This document shows positions 9,612 to 19,903 of a DNA stretch of 64,000 bases, one piece after another. The stretch lies in NCBI GenBank assembly GCA_015680685.1, contig MNCI01004594.1, positions 617,705 to 681,704 of the forward strand. Reading direction: 5' to 3'. The notes beneath the pieces are model-generated. The model was given only the letters and a program-made list of their open reading frames with translations. It ran no database searches and had not been told where the DNA came from. Source of the stretch: Gnetum montanum (Eukaryota > Streptophyta > Gnetopsida > Gnetales > Gnetaceae). Within the stretch, counting starts at the first letter, position 1, and each line of letters opens with the position of its first letter. Both the position numbers and the translations under genes were made by a program.

Positions 9612-10065
9612 TGATGGGATGCGATATCTCGTCTTCCCCTGCGATATCGTAGTGCGCTACCAAATCTATAAATAAGAGGTGGCTCTCCCTTGTTTTTGAA
9701 TCTAGGCCTAGACTGTAGCGAAACTCTGACAGTTTTTCCTCTCCAGAGATAGAATAATTTCCATGTCCCCATAGTAGGAGCTCCAAAGTGAACGGATCTT
9801 TATTCAAGCAAATATTGTACCTGAACACAAGTTTGTGTACGGAAATAAAGACGAACTTCTTGGATAAACCTTGCAATGCATGGACTAAGCTAGATAGGAC
9901 TTTACTTATTGTTATTTATTGTTCATCATTTAAATGCTTTATTAGTTAATTAAATCTCTCTCAACCCTTCTCATTTAAAGGCGTGTAGGCACTTAGTCTG
10001 TGGAGTTCGACCGTGTAACGCTCGTATTCGTATGGTTGAGTGTAGGGGTACCTCGCCACTCATCA
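9612..10065 (+). repeat. 3' LTR of element A (454 bp, internally deleted)
   Basis: Same ends as the 5' LTR. It lacks most of the U3 dyad array (only GCGATATC copies at 9621 and 9641 remain before TATAAATA at 9667-9674). It also lacks a large block of R/U5 (from the CTCTCAACCCTTCTC region to the GTGTAGGCACTTAG region) and the eight bases AGATTGCG near the end. Over the alignable 250 bp around the TATA box I count roughly a dozen substitutions, about 5%. That is far less divergence than between the C and C' LTRs. Confidence 0.92.
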
Positions 10066-10070
10066 ACATG

Positions 10071-11473
10071 ATAGGAAAACAAACTATAGAAAAATCAAGC
10101 CAACAATTTTATTATTGTTCCAATTAATTACTTATGTCACAATCCAATGGTAATAGTAAAACACAAATACAATCTCATAAGAAAACATGCAGACACATGC
10201 ACATATACACATACACAAAGAATATAAGAATCATTAATGTGAGAACTCAAGGATAAGTAGTTCATTACAAATATCTCATTGGAGCAAATACAAAGTAATT
10301 CAAAGCATATTGGTAGGTTGATTTGATAGCAAGTTCTAATAAAGTTATAATCAATTATGGAATCAACACAAGTTTTATTTAGAATGCATAAGAGGTAATC
10401 ACTTGAACTTATAAGTTCACTATTTGTTAGATGTACTTAGAAGTTCAATTAAGCAAGGCTAGTTTGAGTTCAAATCATCTTAAAATAGAAATTGGTAGAG
10501 GATGCAAACTCCTAAGTAAGAATGTACATGTAAGCTATGTGGTTCAAGAGATTCTTAGGATGAATAGCATCTTTTGTTTATTTACCTTGAAATTGAATTC
10601 ATTTGAGACAAAAATATAATATGACAACAAAAGATCTATATGATTTTTTTTTTTGTCATAGCCCTTTACTCGGTTGAATTAATATTTAACTTTTATGATA
10701 AATATATATTGCCAGCCTAATAAATCCTTTGGGTTCTTAACTAGTAATTAAAGTTTAATTTCACTTTCATTTCCATAATTCTAACTCAATAATTATTATA
10801 GCGAAACACTCTTACATAGCGGGTTTATATATATTCACCGTGCATGGTGAAAAATTCACGTCACGTTCATTACTTTATGTGAGTAGCTTGAGTTTCCTTG
10901 TATGAAAGAAAAGGAGTAAATTTCCTTAAATTAAGTTTTGTTTTATAGATTTCGTTAAATGAAAACTAACAAAGGGAACACTAAGTCTAACTTAGAAAGT
11001 TCTATCGAGCATATTCTATTTTATAACCAACACTCTTACAGCCAGTTTACTCCGCTAAAAGCTGGTACACACTGCTTTACCCATATTGGCTAATACTAAA
11101 ATATGAAGGCTTTGGGTTCGACTTGCTTTTTGTGATTCACTCTACTTTGAGGGAATCGTGTGTGAAGTGTAAATAGATTAAAAATCTGAATAGAAGTTGC
11201 AAGAAAATACAGGGCTCACGTGGCAGATGCAGAGCGACTGCAATGCAAAGCAAGGACACCCGTGCTACTTTTACGGGTAAAAAAAGGCAGCAAATATTTA
11301 GCCGTGCTCCTCGCATTTCATCAGATCAAGGACCGATGGTTCGATCGCGGGTGTAAACCATTTAATAGGGTTTGGAGCGCGCTAGTATTGTTCCTAAAAT
11401 AAAAATTGACAAGACACAATGGTTAAGCCCTAGGCTGCAGGGATTAGAGTGCCACATGGCAAAGAGCCAGTGG
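10071..11473. other. Intergenic, upstream flank of remorin gene
   Basis: AT-rich sequence without recognisable genes or repeats. Short open frames here show no family signature. It becomes more GC-balanced from about 11200, approaching the gene promoter. Confidence 0.5.
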
Positions 11474-12145
11474 TATAAAGACACCGAATAAGAAACAGAG
11501 AGTCAGAGTGTGATTTTGATATTGCATTTTGTCTCTTACGGGGCTTTCTGGAGCGAAATGTCTAATCACTGCCGGGTTTAGCAGCCAAAATTGCAGGCAT
11601 ACCTGCTGGATTTGCGTAAATAATACAGTAGCAGCACGGCCTGAAAGCTGGAAAGGGGAGTGCATACATTTGCCTGTCACAGTTCGAAATTTAAAGTTCG
11701 AACATCGATTGCGGCAAAGGATACCAATTTTTTTCTGCAGCAGCAGGAGGAGGAGGAGGAGGAGCAGGACTGTTCACTGCCTGCAGGTGACGATCAAGGA
11801 CCGGTTTTTAACGCAAAAGCTGCCGCTGCCGCTGCTGGTGCAGCCGCTCCAGATACTCGGATCAGTCATTCTTTCGTTGACTGGGACTGAATATGAAATC
11901 ACACCAAGAGTGCACCGCCTGAGAAGTGAGAAGAATTGGGAGTTTGGCAGGGACCATCATCATCATGTTCATCATGTATCTTGTTGATTCCTGCATCTGC
12001 CGTCTGGTTATTCTTCTTTGAAGCCAGGTTTCTGGGATTTTAAGTTCGGTGCACGTTGTTGTGTTTGTTGATGAGTCTCATTCTGGGAGATATTCGAATG
12101 CAGAGACAATCCCTGTTTTGATCAGAGAAAGCTCTTCTAGACACA
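11474..12145 (+). promoter_or_regulatory. Remorin core promoter and 5' leader
   Basis: TATAAA at 11474-11479 lies about 670 bp upstream of the chosen ATG, giving a long leader that would start near 11505. The leader holds a (GGA)n run (about 11746-11766) and a 152-codon open frame from 11529. A plausible leader intron (CAG|GTGACG, donor GT at 11787; acceptor GCCAG|GTTTC, exon resuming at 12028) would remove the second half of that frame. Transcript ends are inferred from sequence only. Confidence 0.5.
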
Positions 12146-15027
12146 ATGAATGAAGCACGGCATCATCAACATCAACAGCAAGAGCAGCAGCAGCAACAGC
12201 AACTACAGCAGCAGCAGGAGGAGAGTTCTGGTTCATCATCTTCAACAACGAAACTCACGAGAGAAACCAGTCCCAAATCAGTGATCAATCCCCCTTTCAC
12301 AAGCCACCCCTCTTCAACATCTGGCAGCATGGAACACAGACAAGCAGATGTTCCGTTGCCGTCTGCTTTTGAAGCAGAAAAAGTTGTCAAGGTAGCAAAC
12401 TTGGGTCTCTTTTTCTATAATTTCATGGCCGTATCTTTCCAATGTGTCCGTTCTGTTTCCCTCTTTTGGAAATAATTTACAGATTTGCAGACCAGTTTTG
12501 TTTTTTAGTTGGGATTGTGCTAAATTTTAGGCTTGAATCTTTGTTTGGCCTGTTTTTTGTTGTTGTTTCAGAACCCTTTTAGTTCCCATGCAGTGGATCC
12601 TCTGTGCCGAATCACGCTCAAAGAGACGGCAGAGTTTGTGAAATCGCTTCCCGTTGGTGCAGAGGCAAAGCAGGGAACGAGGAGCAGTGTGCCCAGAAGA
12701 CTGGATTCTCTGGGGTCTCCTGTAAGAGGAGGAGGAGCAGAGATGATGAGTCCACTGGTTCCCTTACGCACATGTTTTATGAACACTGGGTTTCCTAGGA
12801 AGCCATTTCCGTCAAAGTGGGATGATGCCCAAAAATGGCTTGCCAGTTCCTCCTCTGTGGAATCTCCTTCACATGCCATTCTGGCCCGTTTCAAGAATAC
12901 CCCTCCGAAGTCCCCTGATAGCGGCAAGGAGCTCGTAACCAGGAAAGACCTTGTTCAGTTGCCTGTTCTTGATCAATTTAGGGCTCCCTCTGTTGATGCT
13001 AAAAGGAACAACAACAATGGATGTTTCAGTATGGCATTGGGCAGTGTCACAAGCAGTGTCTCAAGCTCTGTGTATTCAGGGGATATCAACTTTTCTTCCA
13101 GCATTTGTTCCCTTCCATCTGAGAACGGTCATGTTTACCCGGTTTTCCCCTCCATGAAAGGTATTTGGTTGTCTGGTTTTCATTTCTGTTTCAGAGTAAT
13201 CTCTGTTCAAGATCCTGAGATTTGTCAGTTTTGATGGATGAAATCTTTTATGGGTTTCATGCAGACAAATTTGAAGACAAAGTGGAGCCAGCAAAGGGCC
13301 AGCGTTATGATGGTTTAATGAAGGATGCAGCTACTGAAGCAGTAGTGGGTTGTGTTCAGCACAGAGACATGGGCACAGAGACCACTCCTCTTGGAAGTTC
13401 CTGTCATACTCCTGTAAAAAGTGGCTCATCCCCTGCAAGGCACAACACTCCTGCAAGCAGATCTGGGCTTCTAAGTTGCAGCAGTGTTGTTGTTGGAGGC
13501 ATCGACATTGAGGAATTGGAGAAAAGACATTTTGAAGATTTGGAGCTTGTTCAGGGTTTGCCCTCTGGCATACAGTTCAATTCCCTTGACAAGAGTGTTT
13601 CTGTCTGGAGCTCCAGAGAAGAGGAGGAAGAGGAGATCTCTAAGAGTCTCAGGCATTTTGATATCAATGAATGCAAGAAAAACATTCTTGATGCCAGGGC
13701 TTCTTCTTGGGAGGAGGCAGAGACATCAAAGTGCTTAACCAGGTGAGCTTCTCTGAACCATCAATGTTTTTCTTTGATTTGTCATTACAGGCATATGGGT
13801 TGAAGGACATAATTCTACGAGGATGTGGAAAGTGGCAACCTTTACCCTGAAAGGTTGTTACAAGATTTGCAGGTTTGAAATAGTTGATATGGACAGCACT
13901 TAAAAAGGACACTGATTTCAAAATATAGGGCACATGCACTGCATAAGACATCGATGAATCTTTGTGGTTGTTCGGCGCTCCGTAAAAGCTAGTAACCTTT
14001 TTAGTGAAAAAGATAATGTTCCAGGTTGCAGTAACAGTGATAATAGCTTTAAAATCAATCATCCATCCTTTCTTCCCTCAACTGTGATGTGTATTGGCTT
14101 TTTTAACTTCCAGCTGTTGAATAGTGTTTCTTGTTAGTATAGTAGACCTAACAAGGATAATTGCTATTATGGACAGGTATCAGAGAGAAGAAGCAAGGAT
14201 AGAAGCTTGGATTAATCTCCAGAATGCTAAAGCAGAAGCTGAAACAAAGAAGCTAGAGGTACTTAAGCAGTTGAATTTTGAAATTTGTGGAGCTTCTACT
14301 TTACATAAAAATCATTTTTGCTTGCATGATGTATAAAAGTCTGCCTAGTGCCTAGTGCCTACAATGAGCAGAACACTATCAGACAACCATGGGATGAGGA
14401 TAGATTCTTCAACACAAGTTGTTCAGAATCAGAACCTATGGTCAATGCTTTCCTGAAAGCCTGTCCTGCTTGTCGTACTGACAAAAAGGAATTAGTTGAG
14501 ATGAAATTCTGGCCACAAGTCTGAAGTACTTTTTTCAGCATTCACAATTGAGTAGTTGTGAATCCCCTTGAATATTTGACTCTAAGCATGCTTGGCATGT
14601 GACTCAGTAAATGGGTGCGATTTTTGTGCATTGAATGCTATTTCTGGGCAATAGATTTGGTGGGTTTGTTTTACATGGAGATAGGCTTTTGGGTTCCATT
14701 TAGCAATTTTTGTGCAATAGATACGCTTTTGGGTTCCATGTAGCAACTTTTGTGCAAGAGTTCAATTTTGTTATTTTAATGGTGCTTTGAATTGGATGGA
14801 TGGATCAGGTGAAAATCGAGAAGATGAGGTCAAATCTGGAGGAGAAGCTCATGAAAAAAATGGCAGGGGCACACAAACGTGCAGAGGAATGGAGACTGGC
14901 AGCCAAAGCCCAGCGCACAGAGCAGCTTGCAAAGACAGCAGAAAGGGCAGAGAGAATGCGCAAAGATAGCCATGTCTCATTCAATTTCACCAGTTGCAGC
15001 TGCTTCTCCTGCCGAGGCTCATCCTAG
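12146..15027 (+). CDS. Remorin family protein, five coding exons, apparently intact
   Basis: Predicted exons are 12146-12391, 12572-13160, 13265-13742, 14177-14258 and 14809-15027. They have GT/AG borders and compatible phases and total 1614 nt (537 residues plus stop). The C-terminal ~120 residues form the Remorin_C domain: SSWEEAETSKCLTR, then YQREEARIEAWINLQNAKAE, then a charged coiled coil (EKMRSNLEEKLMKKMAGAHK, AEEWRLAAKAQRTEQLAKTA). The protein ends in a Cys cluster (SCSCFSCRGSS), like the S-acylated C-terminal anchor of remorins, which hold the protein in plasma-membrane nanodomains and plasmodesmata. The ~400-residue N-terminal half is Ser/Pro-rich and low-complexity, with an initial poly-Gln tract (about residues 8-25). 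Such long N-termini occur in some larger remorin subgroups. The ATG was chosen as the first in the frame leading into exon 2. No defect is seen. The gene is the only intact host gene in the window. Confidence 0.9.
12170..12220 (+). repeat. CAG/CAA repeat encoding poly-Gln in remorin exon 1
   Basis: A run of mixed CAG/CAA codons after HHQHQ encodes a Gln-rich tract. Mixed codons suggest a stabilised rather than freshly expanded microsatellite, although length polymorphism is likely. Confidence 0.85.
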
Positions 15028-15496
15028 AATCCAACCCCCCTGCCAAACCCTGTAACAAAACAACAAAATCTGCATCCATGAATTTCAGCCATTTCTGATT
15101 TCTCTCTTCCACGAAGGTTCCAAAAATCCCTTTGCATTCTGGTTATAAAGTCAGGCCCAGAAGATCATCCTCAGAAGCAGCATATGCCAGAAAACACCAA
15201 CGAGACGGCCAAATGCATTAAGAGCAGCGTACATCTCCATATATAGATATATATATTCTTTCAAGCAGACCCCACAAAAACTGCAGCCAGGGAAAGCCCA
15301 GAAAAAGCATCAACAGCGAAAACCCAGAAAAATTTAACACTACTGTCTGTGCTGCAACTTCCAAGGCTCCACTATTATGGAAAGTTGCTCCAAACAAGCC
15401 ATGTGCCCGGTACTAGTCCCCCTCTTCCCGCTACTTGAAGAAACTGCCTTTCTGCGATGAGTCCACGATATTTTGAAATGTTTTGAAAGTCGAATC

Positions 15497-15502
15497 AATA
15501 AA
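15497..15502 (+). terminator. Candidate polyadenylation signal of remorin gene
   Basis: AATAAA about 470 nt downstream of the stop codon, in the sense orientation, is the first canonical match I found. Plant poly(A) signals are loose, so cleavage could be earlier. Confidence 0.35.
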
Positions 15503-17799
15503 TCCAAATGGAATTCTGGTCTCTGGGCCCGTAATTCCTAGTTGACGAACCAGGCCCCTCAATCTGATATGGGCACATTGCTTCTGCACTGTATTCGTCC
15601 TCGTTGGTGAGACAATTCACGAAACGGGACACGGCTGATAAATATGATCGTCAGCGTGCTCCTTGTCTGTGTCTTTGTTTTTAGTGGATTCTGGATCCAA
15701 CCCAACGCAACCCAAAATTATTGAATGAAGGTCTCTATGATTGTGTTTGACTCTGTCATCTGACACAGCCACTGCCACAGAAACACCCAGCGCCTACGCT
15801 AGATTCAAACAAAACTAGATTAGGAATCAAAAGCTGCCCCAACGTTCAAAATGGCGGATTTTAAGCCATTAGCGTGGCTTATGCATTTGGCATTTTTGGG
15901 TTGTTTGTCTCAAAAGTCAAAAGTCTGTCAGCATGGCTACTTGTATTGTATGGAGAAACGAGCTTGGCGGTGCTTCCGCGCAAGGGAATTCAAGTTGAAA
16001 TAGCTTAAATTTTCACACAAGCAAACAAAACTGCACGAACTTTCTTAAACAAATCAATTGCAGCTCTTGGAAAGGAAAATTTTGTTAACTGTGCATGCGT
16101 GGTAATTTATGGGAGAAAACATTCTACATTCCTACCCTATTTCTATAATAATTTGTAGACGACGTACGAGGCAAAGGTTGGTAATGCAAGCTTGAGAACA
16201 TGGAATCTCCCATGTGGTAGCGCTTTGAGTGGAGCTATCGGTATTCGCTACTCCACGTGGTGGTGGCGGTTTCGGTGGGAGAGGCCAATATTTCGTCTGA
16301 AGTAAGTGGTAGAATTGGTGGGTGTCCAGAGGAAAATCAAACAACTACTAGGAGGATAACGGAGATTCTCTTTCTAAGATTTATTAAACAAAATACAGCC
16401 AAATACGAAGACTTTTTTTAACATTTAAAATTTACGTCAAAATCAGAAAACAAAGGAAAAATCAAATTATGGCTAAATACATGGAAAAGAGGAATCACTA
16501 AATAGCAATCAATAAATGAAGTAAATAAGATAATAAAAAAATAGATAAACAACCAGCAAAAATCATAGCTTTAAAAAAATCATAAAGAAAGTTTAAGAAC
16601 ATTTCCAAATGTTTAATAGGTGTTTAATAGGTGAATAATGCATGTACAAATTGCAGCACAATGTTAAAGCAAATTACAAACTTATTTTACGTTTAAAAAT
16701 ATAAAATATAAAATATAGAAATATAGGCCTCTTGAGGTTATAATGGTAGTGGTAGAATTCAGGTTTGAAATTTTACGTTTAAAAATATAAAATATAGAAA
16801 TATAGGCCTCTTGAAGTAATAATGGTAGTGGTAGAATTCAGGTTTGTTTCAAGGTAGAAGTGGTAGAATCTAGAGTTCTTCCTAAGGTAAAAGTGAGTAG
16901 AATGTTAAGGAAATTAGGAAAATCTTTGTGTCATCATAGTCAAGAGCGTCTAGTTAATTTATGGTATAAATTTAAAATTTATAATGAATATTAATTAATT
17001 TTATGATAAACATTAATTATAGGCTCTTGATTTGAAAGCTTTGAAGTTATGGGTTTGATTTTGGTGAGCAATGTGAGTTAGAAAGTTCTAATTGGATTCT
17101 TGGGCTATACCTATATTACAATTATTTTGGAGCCCCTTACCCTTAAAAAAGAAAAAAACAACAACAACAACAACAACACACCATTGTAACTATTTGGATT
17201 TCTACTTTTATATATTATTTCTTTTGGGCTACAACAATTCAAAGCACATGGCTATACTCATTGAATTATATCTAATGCTATCACCTTTTTCATTTTTAGT
17301 GAAGTTAGCATTGTTCCTTAATTCTTTGGTTCTAATAGTTTCATTTATTGGATTTGAACCTTGTGGATAATTGTCACTCCCAAATGTTCTTAGCAAAGAG
17401 AGTTTTATACAACATTAATGGAAGAAATGGCACTTTGTGGATTACTTAAAAGTCAAGAATTAAATAGTTAAAGATGAGGCCTTTACTTTGTGGTAACAAC
17501 CTTGAATATTCCTTAGTTCATATTGTTATGGTGGATGACAACAATAAGATCACATAATGATTATAATCTTAAGCATATTTGGAGAGTTTGTATGATTTGT
17601 TGATGTACATACTAGATGTGGAAGAAACTCGAGGAAACATTTGATATTAAAAAATGAGTTTAAGATAGTTTTCCTTTAGAATCAACAAAACTCCCTCAAG
17701 CGAAAGGATGCTAAACAAGAAAAATAATGAAAAGCCAAATATAACTTAAACTTGGGTCTACTAATGTAAAAGAGAAAATTTAAGTTGATCCTTCCTGCT
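15503..17799. other. Intergenic, AT-rich, no gene seen
   Basis: No coding signal found. Small repeats are present: a near-duplicate of ~86 bp at 16686-16857 (each copy has TTTACGTTTAAAAATATAAAA and GGCCTCTTGA), and an (AAC)n microsatellite at about 17158-17178. Confidence 0.5.
16686..16857. repeat. Tandem duplication, 2 x about 86 bp
   Basis: TTTACGTTTAAAAATATAAA recurs 86 bp apart (16686 and 16772). Both copies continue through TATAGGCCTCTTGA and GGTAGTGGTAGAATTCAGG. They differ by a 10-bp AT indel and a few substitutions. Confidence 0.85.
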
Positions 17800-17835
17800 T
17801 GATTTTAATGTCCTCAATGTTGACCAATAAAAGAT

Positions 17836-18846
17836 TTGATGGTTTTGTATATATCGATTCTAATGCCTTACGTTATTTTATTGGCAATTTGTCTTTACTA
17901 TTTAATGTTAAAATTAGAAGAAATTTTCATTATTCCTAAATATGAAGAAATGAAAGTTTCAAAGTTAAAATTGAAATTTTTTTATTATAGTATAGAATTT
18001 ACTGAGGCATTAATCTATGTATATCAACTCATTAATAATGGGTAAATGTTAAAGTTAATAAAAATTTCCATGGTTATTCACATTACATAGTACATCATGG
18101 TGGTGATATTTTGGTCTACAATATATCTTGTAACAAAGTTTTTAAGGTGATTGACTAGTATATTAAGAGATTGTATGTGTTCACTTACCAAAATGAAACG
18201 TTAAAATGACACCAAATACTATGGCATGTAAATGCAAAACCATTAAGAAAGATGCATCAATTTCATTAAGAAGTTTCTATATTTAATGCATACCATGTTG
18301 TTACTTGTAAGGATTACAAGATTGGGAAAATGCAGTGTTTATCAATCCTTAAATATCGTGAAGTTAAACCAATTTAATTGTTGGAATTGATTTGCTTTGA
18401 CATTTGTGAACCATTCTTACTAGGTGTAAGAAATGAAAAATATTTTATTATTTTGTTGATAATTTTAGTTAAATGACATGGGTTTATGGCCTAACACAAA
18501 GTCTCAAACATTTGAATTTTTTTTTTTACTTTAAAATAAGAATTGAAATGAAAAGTATTAGGATTTAACAATGGAGGAAAATACACTTTAAATAAGTTCA
18601 ATTCGTATTATAATAGAAATGAAATAAAAAAAGAGTTTACAATACCTTACATTCCATAGCAAAATGGTGTTGCATAAAGAAAGAACAAAACTATAATTGA
18701 GATGGTATAGTGTATGATGCATAAAACTCAAGTACCAAAGTTATAATATGCAATTTACATTACTAATAGGATTTTAACTATAACTTTGAAAGACACTCTA
18801 CTAAGAACAAAATGGTTTGATAATAGGAATGTATTAATATCACATT
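17836..18846 (+). pseudogene. Ty1/copia integrase-region remnant
   Basis: Readable copia landmarks in order: a Cys/Gly linker (CKDYKIGKMQC, about 18310), the integrase start (FDICEPFLLGVRNEKYFI, about 18400), a middle block (GFNNGGKYTLNKF, about 18560; the consensus is SDNGGE), then IPYIP-stop-QNGVA-stop-RKN (about 18645) and a late block ending in TKWFDN. Stops and frameshifts are numerous. In the middle block, the Asp expected before NGGE reads Asn. The sequence from 17836 to ~18200 is probably the preceding protease/GAG-pre-integrase region but is poorly readable. The fragment ends abruptly at a reverse-strand LTR at 18847, which evidently inserted into it. Confidence 0.7.
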
Positions 18847-19712
18847 TGATGAGTGGCGAGGTACCCTTAGAATCAACCATACAAATACGAGCATTCACGC
18901 ATGATCCAGTCGAACTTTGTGGACGGGGTAGTCGTGGTGTCTAGATAGTTACACATTGATTGTAGTTCATTGTCTTCCCACCTAGACTAGTCTTTGCTTT
19001 GTCATGTATGGTTTAGTCCAGAGTGAGGTGTATGATGTGGTCCTAAGCTAGTGCTACTCCTAGAGGCAATGGAAAATAACTTTGTTTTAAGCTAATAAGA
19101 AATGGAAGAAGAGAATCTAAGCTAGCCTAAGTGAGATGAGCATCTGTCCTTAATCATCCGTACACATCTTAGACCTCGTGTACTGCTTCTGGGATTACCA
19201 AGCGCATGTTACTTAAACACTTATAGATACACTATTGGGATACCAAGTAGTCACACTTAAATGCTTGTGATTAAGTCATACTCATTCTATGTTTAATAAC
19301 AAGGATAGAAAATGAAGGTAAAGAAATATTAATTAAGAAAACAATAAATAACAATAATAGTTAAGCAATTAAAACTAAGTGAATGCTACAATGATGAAGT
19401 AATCTCGATCTTTATTACTGGTCATGCATGTGTCCAAGTACGTCATACTTGAATAAAGGTTCTGAACAATTACAATCATCACACTATGGGCATGCATTGG
19501 GGAAAGGGTTGAGATGAACTAAAAATGAACAAAAAGAATCTACTATTCACTGACTCTAACTTACTTCCTCCTTCCTGTGTGCCTAAATGTGGTATTTATA
19601 GGCTTATGCAGGAGCCACGATATCGTGTATCCGCTATCATTAGCCAGGCTGCTATATTGCGTACCTGATATCGTGGATCTGATATTGGAGCCTGAAAATT
19701 CATGGTTCATCA
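18847..19712 (-). repeat. Reverse-strand 3' LTR of element C (866 bp)
   Basis: Starts TGATGAGTGGCGAGG, the reverse complement of the A-type LTR end, and ends GGTTCATCA. TATTTATA at 19593-19600 is the TATA box on the minus strand. Decayed GATATC words lie between it and the LTR start (19616-19687). A purine tract follows directly on the inside, so this is the 3' LTR of a minus-strand element. The outer flank is ACATT (18842-18846). Confidence 0.85.
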
Positions 19713-19725
19713 TACCCCCACGACT
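19713..19725 (-). other. Polypurine tract of element C
   Basis: On the minus strand AGTCGTGGGGGTA sits directly against the TGATGAACC start of the LTR, which is the position of the plus-strand primer. It fixes element C as minus-oriented with its internal region at higher coordinates. Confidence 0.8.
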
Positions 19726-19903
19726 GAATGAAAACTCATCCTCGAGTTGAAAAAAATGAGAACAAGTTCCATTAATTACACAGTGGATAGGTATGGGATT
19801 ATTGACTAGCTAGAAGTATATTTATGCCACAGTGGAGAGTTGAACACAAAAAAATTGGGACATAGACATAGAATTACAAAATTTATTAGAACTCATATGG
19901 ATC

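Larger units (their letters stand above)
3502..10065 (+). mobile_element. Element A: full-length, pol-less Ty3/gypsy retrotransposon
   Basis: The element has two direct LTRs starting TGATGGGATG and ending CACTCATCA, a tRNA-Asp-like primer site, gag, a protease remnant, a long non-coding 3' region and a 5-bp target duplication. It has no reverse transcriptase, RNase H or integrase. Compared with the related segment B in this window, the sequence runs from the protease tail straight to the region that follows integrase in B, so about 3 kb of pol is missing with the junction near 7620-7650. It is a non-autonomous derivative. The gag type, the primer site and the absence of a chromodomain suggest the Athila/Tat side of gypsy; that assignment is inferred. 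Confidence 0.92.

Noticed and set aside
12172-12390. Minus-strand frame with a poly-Cys run.
   Set aside because: It is the antisense of the CAG/CAA poly-Gln tract in remorin exon 1.
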